Assembly (NCBI GenBank): GCA_050246995.1
Contig: JBFWVA010000004.1
Coordinates: 248,001-312,000, forward strand
Direction of reading: 5' to 3'
Source: SHVO01 sp050246995
GTDB lineage: Bacteria > Pseudomonadota > Alphaproteobacteria > Rhodospirillales > Rhodospirillaceae
Length of the DNA: 64,000 bases
Of this stretch, positions 43,774 to 52,099 are shown one piece after another. The notes below the pieces were generated by a model, which was not told where the DNA came from, searched no databases, and saw only the letters and a program-made list of their open reading frames with translations. The first letter of the stretch is position 1, and the number at the start of each line of letters is the position of its first letter. A program made the translations under genes and the position numbers.

Positions 43774-45408
43774 GTGAACCCCTTCGTCCAGCAGCTGAAG
43801 AACTTAGGTCCCGCGCGCCTTGCCGCCATGGGCGGAGTCGCCGTCGGCCTCATTGCGTTCATCATCTTCTTCGCGACGAGGTTCTCCACCGCGCCGATGG
43901 AAGTCCTGTACGGCGACCTTTCCGCCACCGATTCCCGCGAAATCATCAAGCAGCTCGAACTCTCCGGCGTCCCGTTCCAGACCGCCGACAACAACGCGCA
44001 AATCCTGATCCCGGGCGAACAGGTCACAAGCACGCGCATGCAGATGGCCGAGCTCGGCCTGCCTTCGGGTGGTTCTGTCGGATACGAAGTGTTCGACAGC
44101 ATGGACTCCTTGGGCGCCACCAACTTCATCCAGAACATCAATCTGGTGCGCGCCCTCGAAGGCGAGCTGGCCCGCACGATCAAATCCATCGAAGGCGTGC
44201 AGAACGCCCGCGTGCACCTGGTGATGCCGACACGCGAGATGTTCACCCGCGAAACGCAGGAGCCCACCGCCTCCGTCTACATCAAGATGCGCACCGGCCG
44301 CTTGGCGGAGAACCAAGTGAACGCCGTGCAGCACCTGATCGCCGCCGCGGTGCCGAAGCTGAAGCCGTCCAACATCTCCATCGTCGATGAGCGCGGCACG
44401 CTGCTCTCGCGGTCGTTTGAAAATGACGGCCAGATGGTGGCGGCCCAACAGGACGAAGCCGTGAAGAACATGGAGCGGCGTCTGTCGCAATCCGTGATCT
44501 CGCTGGTGGAAAGCTCGCTGGGTCCGAGCAAGGTGCGCGCCGAAGTCCGCGCCGAAATGGAATTCGACAAAGTCGTCACCGCGGCCGAGGAGTTCAACCC
44601 GGACCAGCAGGTGCCGCGCTCGCAAGTCACCGTAACCGAAAACAACACTCAGAACGAAAGCAACCCGTCCGACGTGACGGTCGCCAATCAGCTTCCGGAC
44701 GCGAACGCCAATACCGCCGGCGGCGCGCGCATGACCACCAACGAAAACCGCTCGGAAGAAACGATCAACTACGAGATCTCGAAGACCACCACCAATCGCA
44801 TCAAGGAAGCGGGCTCGGTGAAGCGCCTGTCGGTCGCGGTCCTGGTCGACGGCACCTATACGACGAACGCCGAAACCGGCGAGCGCACCTATGCGCCACT
44901 CCCCGACGATACGATGGAAAAGATCCGCTCCCTGGTGAACACTGCCGTCGGTTACAACGCCGACCGCGGCGATCAGATCGAAGTCGTCAACATGCCCTTC
45001 ACCGGCTTCGACGACCTGATGGGCAACCAGGACGAATTCAACCTCCTTGGCTTCAACAAGGAAGAGATCATGCGCATGGCCGAGGGCCTGGGCGTGGCGG
45101 TGGTGGCCGTGCTGGTCATCCTGCTCGTCGTCCGCCCGCTGGTCACGCGCGCGTTCGAAGCGATGCCGCAGGGCGACGAAGCCCTGCTCACCACCGACGG
45201 CGCGATGGCCCAGCTCACGGGCCCGGGCGGCGTGCCGATGCCCATGGGCCAGAAGGAAGAAGAAGAGGATCTGGACGAGCTTATCGACATCGACAAGGTG
45301 GAAGGCCGCGTGAAAGCCTCAAGCCTGCGTAAGATCGGCGACATCGTCGACAAGCACCCGGAAGAGGCCCTGTCGATCATCAGAACCTGGCTTTACCAGG
45401 AAACGTAA
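43774..45408 (+). CDS. fliF: Flagellar MS-ring protein FliF
   Basis: FliF builds the inner-membrane MS ring on which the flagellum assembles. The 544-residue protein starts at GTG behind GAGAGGAAAAG. Transmembrane segment 1 is at about 19-36 (MGGVAVGLIAFIIFFATR) and segment 2 near 437-456 (VAVVAVLVILLVVRPLV). Ring-building motif signatures are VLYGDLSATDSREIIKQLE, GLPSGGSVGYEVFDSMDSLG and VQNARVHLVMPTREMFTR. The C-terminal FliG-binding tail is present (VKASSLRKIGDIVDKHPEEA). It heads the + strand fliF-fliG-fliH-fliN-motA run. Confidence 0.96.
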   Translation: MNPFVQQLKNLGPARLAAMGGVAVGLIAFIIFFATRFSTAPMEVLYGDLSATDSREIIKQLELSGVPFQTADNNAQILIPGEQVTSTRMQMAELGLPSGGSVGYEVFDSMDSLGATNFIQNINLVRALEGELARTIKSIEGVQNARVHLVMPTREMFTRETQEPTASVYIKMRTGRLAENQVNAVQHLIAAAVPKLKPSNISIVDERGTLLSRSFENDGQMVAAQQDEAVKNMERRLSQSVISLVESSLGPSKVRAEVRAEMEFDKVVTAAEEFNPDQQVPRSQVTVTENNTQNESNPSDVTVANQLPDANANTAGGARMTTNENRSEETINYEISKTTTNRIKEAGSVKRLSVAVLVDGTYTTNAETGERTYAPLPDDTMEKIRSLVNTAVGYNADRGDQIEVVNMPFTGFDDLMGNQDEFNLLGFNKEEIMRMAEGLGVAVVAVLVILLVVRPLVTRAFEAMPQGDEALLTTDGAMAQLTGPGGVPMPMGQKEEEEDLDELIDIDKVEGRVKASSLRKIGDIVDKHPEEALSIIRTWLYQET

Positions 45409-45449
45409 CACTTTTACGCCGTTAGGCGTGGATACCAGCAGAGCGTATA

Positions 45450-45474
45450 ATGCCGCCGCGGATATCGGCGGCAT
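45450..45474 (+). other. Hairpin in the fliF-fliG spacer
   Basis: ATGCCGCCG and CGGCGGCAT form a perfect nine-base stem with a seven-base loop, ending 16 bases before the fliG start codon. There is no T-run. It may stabilise or tune fliG mRNA. Confidence 0.5.
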
Positions 45475-45490
45475 CAAGGGATAGAAGAAG

Positions 45491-46510
45491 ATGGCGCGTA
45501 TCAAAGAGGACTATCGCAGTCTGACCGGCCCCCAGAAGGCCGCGATCATGATGCTGTCTTTGGGCGAAGAGCAGGCCGGCAAGCTGTTCGCCATGATGGA
45601 AGACGACGAGATCAAAGAACTCTCGCAGATCATGGCCAACCTCGGCACCGTGGGCGCCAACCTCGTCGAACGCCTGTTCGTTGATTTCGCCGACGCCATT
45701 TCGAACACCGGCTCGCTGGTCGGTTCCTACGAATCCACCGAACGTCTGCTCGTGAAGTCCCTCGACAAGGAACGCGTGGCGCTGATCATGGAAGAAATCC
45801 GCGGTCCCGCGGGCCGCACCATGTGGGACAAGCTGGGCAACGTGCACGAGCAGGTGCTGGCCAATTACCTCAAGAACGAATATCCGCAGACTGTCGCGGT
45901 GGTCTTATCGAAGATCAAACCCGACCACGCGAGCCGCGTGCTGGCGCTGCTGCCCGAAGGCTTCGCGATGGAAGTCGTCATGCGCATGCTGCACATGGAA
46001 GCCGTCCAGAAGGACGTCCTGGAATCGATCGAAAAGACGCTGCGCACCGAGTTCATGTCGAACCTCGCCCGTACCGCGCGCCGCGACAGCCACGAGATGA
46101 TGGCGGAAATCTTCAACAACCTCGATCGCAATACCGAAGCGCGCTTCCTCACCGCCCTCGAGGAGCGCAACCGCGAGTCGGCCGAGAAGATCAAACAGCT
46201 CATGTTCACCTTCGAGGACCTGGTGCGCCTCGACACGGCCGGCGCGCAAACCCTGCTGCGTCACGTCGAAAAGGAAAAGCTGGCCCTCGCGCTCAAGGGC
46301 GCCTCCGACGGCGTCAAGGAACTGTTCTTCGCCAACATGTCCGAACGCGCCGGCAAGATGCTCAAAGACGACATGGACGCCCTTGGTCCGGTGCGTCTGC
46401 GCGACGTGGAAGAAGCACAGAACGAAGTTGTTACGGTCGCCAAAGAACTGTCGAACTCCGGTCAGATCGTCATCTCCGAAGGCAAGGAAGACGACGAGCT
46501 GGTTTACTAA
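45491..46510 (+). CDS. fliG: Flagellar motor switch protein FliG
   Basis: FliG sits on the MS ring and carries the charged torque helix that meets MotA. The 339-residue protein has three FliG domains: N (LTGPQKAAIMMLSLGEEQAG), M (EHPQT-equivalent NEYPQTVAVVLSKIKPDHAS) and C (MFTFEDLVRLDTAGAQTLLR, then ALKGASDGVKELFFANMSER and KDDMDALGPVRLRDVEEAQN). The torque-helix charges are retained. It is followed by fliH after 12 bases. Confidence 0.97.
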   Translation: MARIKEDYRSLTGPQKAAIMMLSLGEEQAGKLFAMMEDDEIKELSQIMANLGTVGANLVERLFVDFADAISNTGSLVGSYESTERLLVKSLDKERVALIMEEIRGPAGRTMWDKLGNVHEQVLANYLKNEYPQTVAVVLSKIKPDHASRVLALLPEGFAMEVVMRMLHMEAVQKDVLESIEKTLRTEFMSNLARTARRDSHEMMAEIFNNLDRNTEARFLTALEERNRESAEKIKQLMFTFEDLVRLDTAGAQTLLRHVEKEKLALALKGASDGVKELFFANMSERAGKMLKDDMDALGPVRLRDVEEAQNEVVTVAKELSNSGQIVISEGKEDDELVY

Positions 46511-46522
46511 CGGAAGAGAGAG

Positions 46523-47350
46523 ATGGCACGTAACGCGAAATTCCTGTTCGAGCGCTCGTTCGACGATCCGTCGAAGCTCTATCTTCCCGGCGAACGCCGC
46601 CGCTCGGAGATCGAAGCCGAGGCGGCCGCCGACGCGGCCGCGCGCCTGGAGCGCGAGATGGAGGACCAGCTGGCCCGCGAAGCCGCTCACCTTCCGCCTC
46701 CGCCGCCCGTCGCGCGGGCCGAATACACGCAAGCCCAGCTCGATGCCGCCAAGGAAGAAGGTTACATCCAGGGTCACGGCGCCGCGCTGGAAGAAGCCGC
46801 GACCGCGCGCGAGCATTATGCCGCCGACGCGCTCAACCTGATCGCCCAGGGCCTTTCGGGCCTCAACGCCCAGCAGGCCGAGACGAACAAGGAACTGGCC
46901 AATTTCGCCATGCGCATGGTCTACGGACTCGCGCAAAGACTTCTGCCGCGCCACGCGCAGGCGCACGCAGTGGATTCGATCGAGGAGTTTGTACGCCGCG
47001 TTCTGCCTTTGGCCGTGGGCGAGCCGCGCCTCGTGGTGCGCAGCCATCCGATGATCTCGGAGGATCTCGAAGCGCGCCTCACGGACGTTTTCGCCCGCTC
47101 ATCGTTCCAGGGCACGTTCACCGTGGTCACGGACTACGAAGTTCAGCCGGGCGATTGCCGCCTGGAATGGGAGGGTGGCGGCGCCGAGCGTAACGAAGCC
47201 CGGATCTGGGCGGAAATCCGCGAAGTGATCGCCGGGAATTTCGGCGACGTGGATTTGAATGCCTTGGACACGGCGGCCGATCAGATGATGGCGCATCCCG
47301 CTTCGGTCGAAACGCCGCCGGACGAAACACCGCCGGACGAAGCGCATTAA
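46523..47350 (+). CDS. fliH: Flagellar assembly protein FliH
   Basis: FliH regulates the export ATPase FliI and tethers it to the C ring. The 275-residue protein starts KFLFERSFDDPSKLYLPGER. It has an Ala/Glu-rich helical stretch (~25-60), a GYIQGHGAALEEAATAREH helix with spaced Gly, and the C-terminal FliH domain (~130-250: RLLPRHAQAHAVDSIEEFVR, VQPGDCRLEWEGGGAERN). The tail repeats PPDE twice. Caulobacter calls this protein FlbE. fliI is not adjacent. Confidence 0.88.
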   Translation: MARNAKFLFERSFDDPSKLYLPGERRRSEIEAEAAADAAARLEREMEDQLAREAAHLPPPPPVARAEYTQAQLDAAKEEGYIQGHGAALEEAATAREHYAADALNLIAQGLSGLNAQQAETNKELANFAMRMVYGLAQRLLPRHAQAHAVDSIEEFVRRVLPLAVGEPRLVVRSHPMISEDLEARLTDVFARSSFQGTFTVVTDYEVQPGDCRLEWEGGGAERNEARIWAEIREVIAGNFGDVDLNALDTAADQMMAHPASVETPPDETPPDEAH

Positions 47351-47417
47351 GAGTCTATTTCAACCGGCCGCGTAAAGTGGCGCCACGGTCCCTTGAAGGA
47401 CCGGCAGGAGAGCAGAG

Positions 47418-47810
47418 ATGTCAGAGCAAGACAGCGGCAAGAAGGGCAAGTCCGTCAGCGAACTTTCGCTCGACGAAATTGAAACCGATGCCAAGTCCTC
47501 CAAGGTCGATGACGGTGATGATTCGTGGGACGATCCCGCAGATATTCCCGACAAGCCGCGCTCCGCGCAGGACCTTGAAGCGGTTTATGACATTCCGGTG
47601 CGCGTCTCCGCCGTGCTGGGCAAATCGTCCATGCAAGTCAATGAACTGCTGAAGCTCGGCCGCGGCGCCGTCGTGGAACTTGACCGCAAAGTCGGCGAAG
47701 CGATCGATATCTATGTGAATGACCGGCTGGTGGCGCGCGGCGAAGTCGTCGTGGTCGACGACCGCCTGGGCATCACCATGACGGAAATCATCAAGACGCA
47801 GAAAGCCTAG
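47418..47810 (+). CDS. fliN: Flagellar motor switch protein FliN
   Basis: FliN forms the lower C ring with FliM. In this 130-residue protein the SpoA domain lies at ~55-128: VYDIPVRVSAVLGKSSMQVN, LLKLGRGAVVELDRKVGEAI, DIYVNDRLVARGEVVVVDDR and LGITMTEIIKT. The N-terminal ~50 residues are acidic and probably disordered. It is preceded by GGCAGGAGAG. fliM is not in the window. Confidence 0.95.
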   Translation: MSEQDSGKKGKSVSELSLDEIETDAKSSKVDDGDDSWDDPADIPDKPRSAQDLEAVYDIPVRVSAVLGKSSMQVNELLKLGRGAVVELDRKVGEAIDIYVNDRLVARGEVVVVDDRLGITMTEIIKTQKA

Positions 47811-47824
47811 AAGGGTCCACCGCC

Positions 47825-48658
47825 ATGGCCGAACACGTCGAAAAGATCCCGCACCTCGCCCGCCGCACCATGTTCGATGGCGCGACCGTCCTCGGCCTCG
47901 CCGGCGGCATCCTCCTCGTGGTGATCGCCATTGGTCTCGGCGGCTCCGCGAGCGCCTTCTTCAACATCCCCGGTCTTTTGATCGTAGTCGGCGGCACCAT
48001 GGCCGTGACCACCGTCTGTTTCACGATGTCGGATGTCGCGCGCACCGTCGCCGTCATCGGTTCGACCTTCATGGCCCGCGAGCGCGACCCGCAAGACGTC
48101 GCCTACACCATGCTCGAGCTGTCGGACTTCTCGCGCAAACACGGCGTCCTGCGCCTGCAGGGTCAGCCCCTCCAGCGCTTCGCCAAGGAACCTCTGCTGT
48201 TCAAGGCGCTGTCCATGCTGGTGGAAGGCCTGCCGGAAAAAGACATCTCCGACATCCTCAACGAAGACTTGGCCGCGACGACCGCGCGCGTCCAAAGATC
48301 GGCAAACGTGCTGCGCAAAGCCGCCGAGATTTCGCCCGCCATGGGCCTGATCGGCACGCTGATCGGCCTCGTGCAGATGCTGGGCAATCTTTCGGACCCG
48401 AGCGTCATCGGCCCCGCGATGGCCGTGGCGCTGTTGACGACCTTCTACGGCGTCGTCCTCGCCAACATGGTGTTCAACCCGCTGGCCGCGAAGCTCGAAC
48501 GTAACGCCGCCGAAGAACATCTCATCGGCTATATCTACACCCTCGGCACGCTGTCGATCATCCGCAAGGACGCCCCGCGCCGCCTGGAAATGCTGCTGAA
48601 CAGCGCGCTTCCGCCGGAAAGCAAGGTGCGCTTCGCGGGCGAGCGCGACGAGCATTAA
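47825..48658 (+). CDS. motA: Flagellar stator-type protein MotA/PomA
   Basis: The MotA/TolQ/ExbB family member has 277 residues. It has four predicted membrane segments: about 20-38 (TVLGLAGGILLVVIAIGLG), 43-62 (FFNIPGLLIVVGGTMAVTT), 168-187 (AEISPAMGLIGTLIGLVQML) and 198-217 (AMAVALLTTFYGVVLANMVF). A cytoplasmic loop (~65-165) contacts FliG. The GLIGTLIGLVQML stretch with its proline-containing entry is the MotA hallmark. No motB gene follows; the next gene is flbD. The location after fliN favours MotA over ExbB. Confidence 0.85.
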   Translation: MAEHVEKIPHLARRTMFDGATVLGLAGGILLVVIAIGLGGSASAFFNIPGLLIVVGGTMAVTTVCFTMSDVARTVAVIGSTFMARERDPQDVAYTMLELSDFSRKHGVLRLQGQPLQRFAKEPLLFKALSMLVEGLPEKDISDILNEDLAATTARVQRSANVLRKAAEISPAMGLIGTLIGLVQMLGNLSDPSVIGPAMAVALLTTFYGVVLANMVFNPLAAKLERNAAEEHLIGYIYTLGTLSIIRKDAPRRLEMLLNSALPPESKVRFAGERDEH

Positions 48659-48740
48659 CTTCTTAGTGTCGCGTGTCCCGACGCGACGAGTTGACGCGCG
48701 GCTCCCGTGCGCCGATAACAAGCGAATAGATTATTGATTT

Positions 48741-48789
48741 GTGCATGATCTTATCGGAAAACCGGATTCCACTTTTCCGGATCATGCAC
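48741..48789. repeat. 49-bp palindromic element upstream of flbD
   Basis: The outer arms GTGCATGATC (48741-48750) and GATCATGCAC (48780-48789) are perfect, and the inner arms CGGAAAA / TTTTCCG also pair. Elements of nearly this sequence are common intergenic repeats in alphaproteobacteria, especially Rhizobiales (from memory). It lies 16 bases before the flbD start and would fold in its leader RNA. Confidence 0.8.
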
Positions 48790-48805
48790 TGAGCTAAGAG
48801 TCCTC

Positions 48806-50128
48806 ATGCGGTTGTTGATCATCGGATCGCTGGGCGGGCAAGTCGGCGCGGCAAGCCGGATTGCCATGCAGCGCGGCGCTAAAGTCATCCAGGCTGAAAG
48901 CATCAGCCAGGCGATGGATGTGCTGCGCTCGGGCCAAGGCGCCGACGTCGCCATGGTCGATGTCGCCTTCGATATCGAACAATTCCTCGCCGCCATGAAG
49001 GCCGAGCGCATCACGCTGCCGGTCGTCGCTTGCGGTGTCGAGACCGACAGCCGCGCCGCCGTCGCCGCCATCAAGGCCGGGGCGAAGGAATACATCCCTC
49101 TGCCGCCGGACGCGGACCTGATCGCCGCCGTGCTGGAAGCCGTTTCCGCCGACCAGGACACGCTCGTGTACCAGGATCCGGCCATGGACCGCGTGCTCCA
49201 GATGGCCAAGAAGGTCGCCGCGAGCCCGGCCTCGGTGCTGATCACCGGTGAATCCGGTACCGGTAAGGAACTGGTCGCGCGCTTCCTGCACCGGAACAGC
49301 CCGCGTAAAGATAAAGCCTTCGTCGCGGTGAACTGCGCCGCGATTCCGGGCGAGCTTCTGGAATCCGAACTTTTCGGCCACGAGAAAGGCGCCTTCACGG
49401 GCGCCATCGCACGCCGCCTCGGCAAATTCGAGGAAGCCAACGGCGGCACCTTGCTGCTCGATGAAATTACCGAAATGGATTTGAAGCTGCAGGCAAAGCT
49501 TCTGCGCGCGATCCAGGAAAGGGAAGTGGTGCGCATCGGCTCCAATACGCCGGTGAAGGTCGACGCGCGCATCGTCGCCACATCCAACCGCAACATGGAA
49601 GAGACGGTGAAGAGCGGAAAGTTCCGTGACGACCTCTACTTCCGCCTGAACGTCGTGAAACTGGTGATGCCGCCCTTGCGCGAGCGTCCCAAGGACATCG
49701 ACGTCCTGGCCCTGCACTTCGCCAAGATCTGCGCCGAGGAGAACGGCCTCTCCTATAAGCCGATCTCGGCGGGCGCCATGGCGGCGCTGAAAGCCCATAA
49801 CTGGCCCGGTAACGTGCGCGAGCTCGAGAACACTTTGCACCGTGCCGTGCTCCTGGCCGCCGGCGACGAAATCGACGTCGAGTCCATTATGTTGATGGGC
49901 GCCGAAGGCGGCGTCGGCGCGGCGCCCGGCACCGGCGGCCTCGTCGGCCGGACCGTCGCCGACGTGGAACGCGACCTTATTATCGACACGCTGAAGCACA
50001 CCCTCGGAAACCGCACGCATGCGGCAAAAATCCTGGGGATTTCCATCCGTACGTTGCGTAACAAACTCAATGCGTACGTGCAGGAAGGCGTTCCGGTCCC
50101 GGCTCCGGGCGCCGGGGAACTAGCTTAA
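48806..50128 (+). CDS. flbD: Sigma-54-dependent flagellar transcription activator FlbD
   Basis: FlbD activates late flagellar sigma-54 promoters in alphaproteobacteria. The 440-residue protein has a receiver-like domain (1-115) without the normal acidic pocket (MRLLIIGSLGG instead of a DD pair), as in Caulobacter FlbD. The AAA+ domain follows: Walker A GESGTGKE (148-155), GAFTGA sigma-54 loop (195-200) and Walker B LLLDE (216-220). A Fis-type helix-turn-helix is at the C-terminus (NRTHAAKILGISIRTLRNKL). It probably acts on the fliK promoter found here. Its last codons lie inside the first unit of a 90-bp tandem repeat. Confidence 0.95.
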   Translation: MRLLIIGSLGGQVGAASRIAMQRGAKVIQAESISQAMDVLRSGQGADVAMVDVAFDIEQFLAAMKAERITLPVVACGVETDSRAAVAAIKAGAKEYIPLPPDADLIAAVLEAVSADQDTLVYQDPAMDRVLQMAKKVAASPASVLITGESGTGKELVARFLHRNSPRKDKAFVAVNCAAIPGELLESELFGHEKGAFTGAIARRLGKFEEANGGTLLLDEITEMDLKLQAKLLRAIQEREVVRIGSNTPVKVDARIVATSNRNMEETVKSGKFRDDLYFRLNVVKLVMPPLRERPKDIDVLALHFAKICAEENGLSYKPISAGAMAALKAHNWPGNVRELENTLHRAVLLAAGDEIDVESIMLMGAEGGVGAAPGTGGLVGRTVADVERDLIIDTLKHTLGNRTHAAKILGISIRTLRNKLNAYVQEGVPVPAPGAGELA

Positions 50129-50305
50129 GTAAGTTAAATCAACGGCTCCAAAGTTCCACTGCCGCGCCTTATTCAGATGCGCGCCTTCGCGCGCGGGGGC
50201 GCCGGGGAACTAGTATAAGTAGGTTAAATCAACGGCTCCAAAGTTACCCTGCCGCGCCTTATTTAGATGCGCGCCTTCGCGCGCGGGCGCCGGGGAACTG
50301 GCTTA
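50109..50305 (+). repeat. Tandem repeat, 90-bp unit, two copies plus a partial third, at the flbD 3' end
   Basis: GCGCCGGGGAACT recurs at 50109, 50199 and 50287, giving units of 90, 88 and a 19-base remnant. The two full copies differ at only a few positions (for example CTTAAGTAAG against TATAAGTAGG). The first copy includes the final codons and stop of flbD. Each copy carries a GCGCGC-CTTC-GCGCGC hairpin. Confidence 0.95.
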
Positions 50306-50361
50306 GTCTTTTCCGCGAGATAGCTTAGACTGCCCTGAACGAACAACGGTCCGGACGGTTC

Positions 50362-50955
50362 ATGCGCCTCGCACGTCTTCTTCTTGGAGCTTCGTTACTC
50401 GGCATGGCCGCCCTGCCCGCACAGGCGCAGGACTATTACGCCATCACCGCCATCAACTTCTTCACCTCGGCCTGCGTCAGCAATCTCGCGAACCCGGACT
50501 CGATCAAGGACCGCGCCAACCGGCGCTATCAGCCTGTGAAGGATCCGGCCGAACTCGCCAACTACATCGGCAACGACCGCAAGGGTCAGGCTTGGCGTCT
50601 GCCCGGCCGCGGTGAACGGCGTTTCGTTCTATCGCTGGCCTCCGATACCGGAGCTTGCACAGTATTCGTCGAATCCGCCAACCGCGAAGTGGTCGAGAAG
50701 GAATTCCGCGCCCTTGTCCAACGGGCCGGCCAGCCGGGCGTCAGCATCGAGACAGAAAGCGATCTGACGCTGCCCACGAAAAGCGGTCCCGGGCTTATGC
50801 TTTCGATGAGCGCCACGGACGATAAGACGGGTGACGGTTACTTGTTCACGCTGGTTGCCGGCAATGAGACCGGCGCGCTGTTCACCGGCAAGCCGATCCA
50901 AATCAGCATGCAGATGATGAAAGTCGACGGCAAGAAGGGCGGCGGACTGCGTTAG
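50362..50955 (+). CDS. Periplasmic protein of unknown function
   Basis: The 197-residue protein has a signal peptide (MRLARLLLGASLLGMAALPA, cleavage probably after AQA near residue 22). The mature part has two cysteines (TSACVSN and TGACTVFVE), suggesting a disulfide. Its pattern includes FFTSACVSNLANPDSIKD, WRLPGRGERRFVLSLASDTG and VVEKEFRALVQRAGQ. This resembles a conserved alphaproteobacterial periplasmic family, but I cannot name it with confidence. Its end overlaps the convergent ptsN stop by four bases. Confidence 0.7.
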   Translation: MRLARLLLGASLLGMAALPAQAQDYYAITAINFFTSACVSNLANPDSIKDRANRRYQPVKDPAELANYIGNDRKGQAWRLPGRGERRFVLSLASDTGACTVFVESANREVVEKEFRALVQRAGQPGVSIETESDLTLPTKSGPGLMLSMSATDDKTGDGYLFTLVAGNETGALFTGKPIQISMQMMKVDGKKGGGLR

Positions 50956-51401
50956 CCCTCAGCGAAAGCAGCGAAGAGCTCCTTCGCATTCTGTCCAGCC
51001 CGAAGCGCGGCCACCGTCGCGGGGTCGCGTAAACGCCGTGATATCCCCGCCAGGCTGGAAAGGTGGACGGAGCCTGCATCCGCCGGCGTCAAAAGCAGAA
51101 ACACGAGATCCACCGGTTCGCCGTCGATCGCATCGTAATCTACGGGCGGCTCGACACGGACGAACATACCGAAGCTGCGCGCAAGGACCGGAAGGCGGGC
51201 ATGCGGAATGGCGACACCGTGACCAACCCCTGTCGAACCGAGACGCTCGCGGTCATTCAAAGCGACGACGATGGAATTCTCATCCAGTTTCAGCGCGACC
51301 GCCGCGCGGCGGGCGAGTTCTTCAAGCAACGCGGCTTTGTTCTGGGCACTGAAGCCGGGAATGACGTGGCATCGGTCCAGGAGATCGGTAATCTTGAACA
51401 T
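50952..51401 (-). CDS. ptsN: PTS EIIA-Ntr-type protein (PtsN) in the kdp operon
   Basis: The 149-residue EIIA-fructose/nitrogen-type domain has the phospho-accepting His at position 67 (GVAIPHARL). Conserved NKAALLEELA, NDRERLGSTGVG and VDLVFLLLTPAD blocks are present. In E. coli unphosphorylated EIIA-Ntr binds KdpD and stimulates kdp expression. Here the gene starts five bases after the kdpE stop, making it the last kdp operon gene. This suggests a dedicated regulator of KdpD rather than the rpoN-linked general copy (inference). Confidence 0.88.
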   Translation of the reverse strand: MFKITDLLDRCHVIPGFSAQNKAALLEELARRAAVALKLDENSIVVALNDRERLGSTGVGHGVAIPHARLPVLARSFGMFVRVEPPVDYDAIDGEPVDLVFLLLTPADAGSVHLSSLAGISRRLRDPATVAALRAGQNAKELFAAFAEG

Positions 51402-51406
51402 CTCCC

Positions 51407-52099
51407 TTACGACTCCACGCGCAATCGGTAGCCGACACCCTGCTCGGTCAGGATGTGCTGGGGCCGTTCTGGATCGCGTTCAATCTTCTGGCGCAGCTGA
51501 CGCACATAGATGCGCAGATACTGCACATCAGTCTGGCCACCCCAGACCTGATTGATGATAAACTTATGCGTTAGGACTTTGCCGGCGTGCAGCACCAATA
51601 AGCGCAACAGATCGTGCTCGCGGGGCGAGAGCTTCACTTCCTCACCGCGTACGGTCAAAACGCGGCGCACGAGATCCATGCGCAGGTCGCCGCTCTTGAA
51701 CTCAGGCGCAGTACCTCCCTGCTGCAGTCGGTGGCGCAAAGCCGTGCGGATGCGCGCAAGCAACTCATCGAGACCAAAAGGCTTGGTTAAATAGTCGTCG
51801 GCGCCAAGATCAAGCGCTTTGACCTTGCCAGCTTCGTCCGTACGGCTAGACAGGACGATGATTGGGATATGCGAACCCGATTCCCGCAGCCGTTGGATCA
51901 CATCGAAGCCATGCATATTGGGAAGCCCGAGATCCAGCACGACGATATCGACCGTATTCCGACCAATGGTCTCCAGCGCCTCGGATCCATCGGACGCCTC
52001 AAGCACTTGATACCCTTGCGGCGTCAAACTCGTACGGAGGAATTTGCGGATCGGCGGCTCGTCATCGACGACCAGAATGCGTGTGACCTGCTGGCTCAT
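51407..52099 (-). CDS. kdpE: Potassium response regulator KdpE
   Basis: The OmpR-type response regulator has 230 residues. The receiver domain has the acidic pair DDE (12-14), phospho-acceptor Asp56 (VVLDLGLP) and Lys106 (LTKPF). The winged-helix DNA-binding domain (~135-228) contains LSPREHDLLRLLVLHAGKVL and VQYLRIYVRQLRQKIERDP. It overlaps the kdpD stop by four bases (ATGA). It probably binds upstream of the kdp operon. Confidence 0.96.
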   Translation of the reverse strand: MSQQVTRILVVDDEPPIRKFLRTSLTPQGYQVLEASDGSEALETIGRNTVDIVVLDLGLPNMHGFDVIQRLRESGSHIPIIVLSSRTDEAGKVKALDLGADDYLTKPFGLDELLARIRTALRHRLQQGGTAPEFKSGDLRMDLVRRVLTVRGEEVKLSPREHDLLRLLVLHAGKVLTHKFIINQVWGGQTDVQYLRIYVRQLRQKIERDPERPQHILTEQGVGYRLRVES

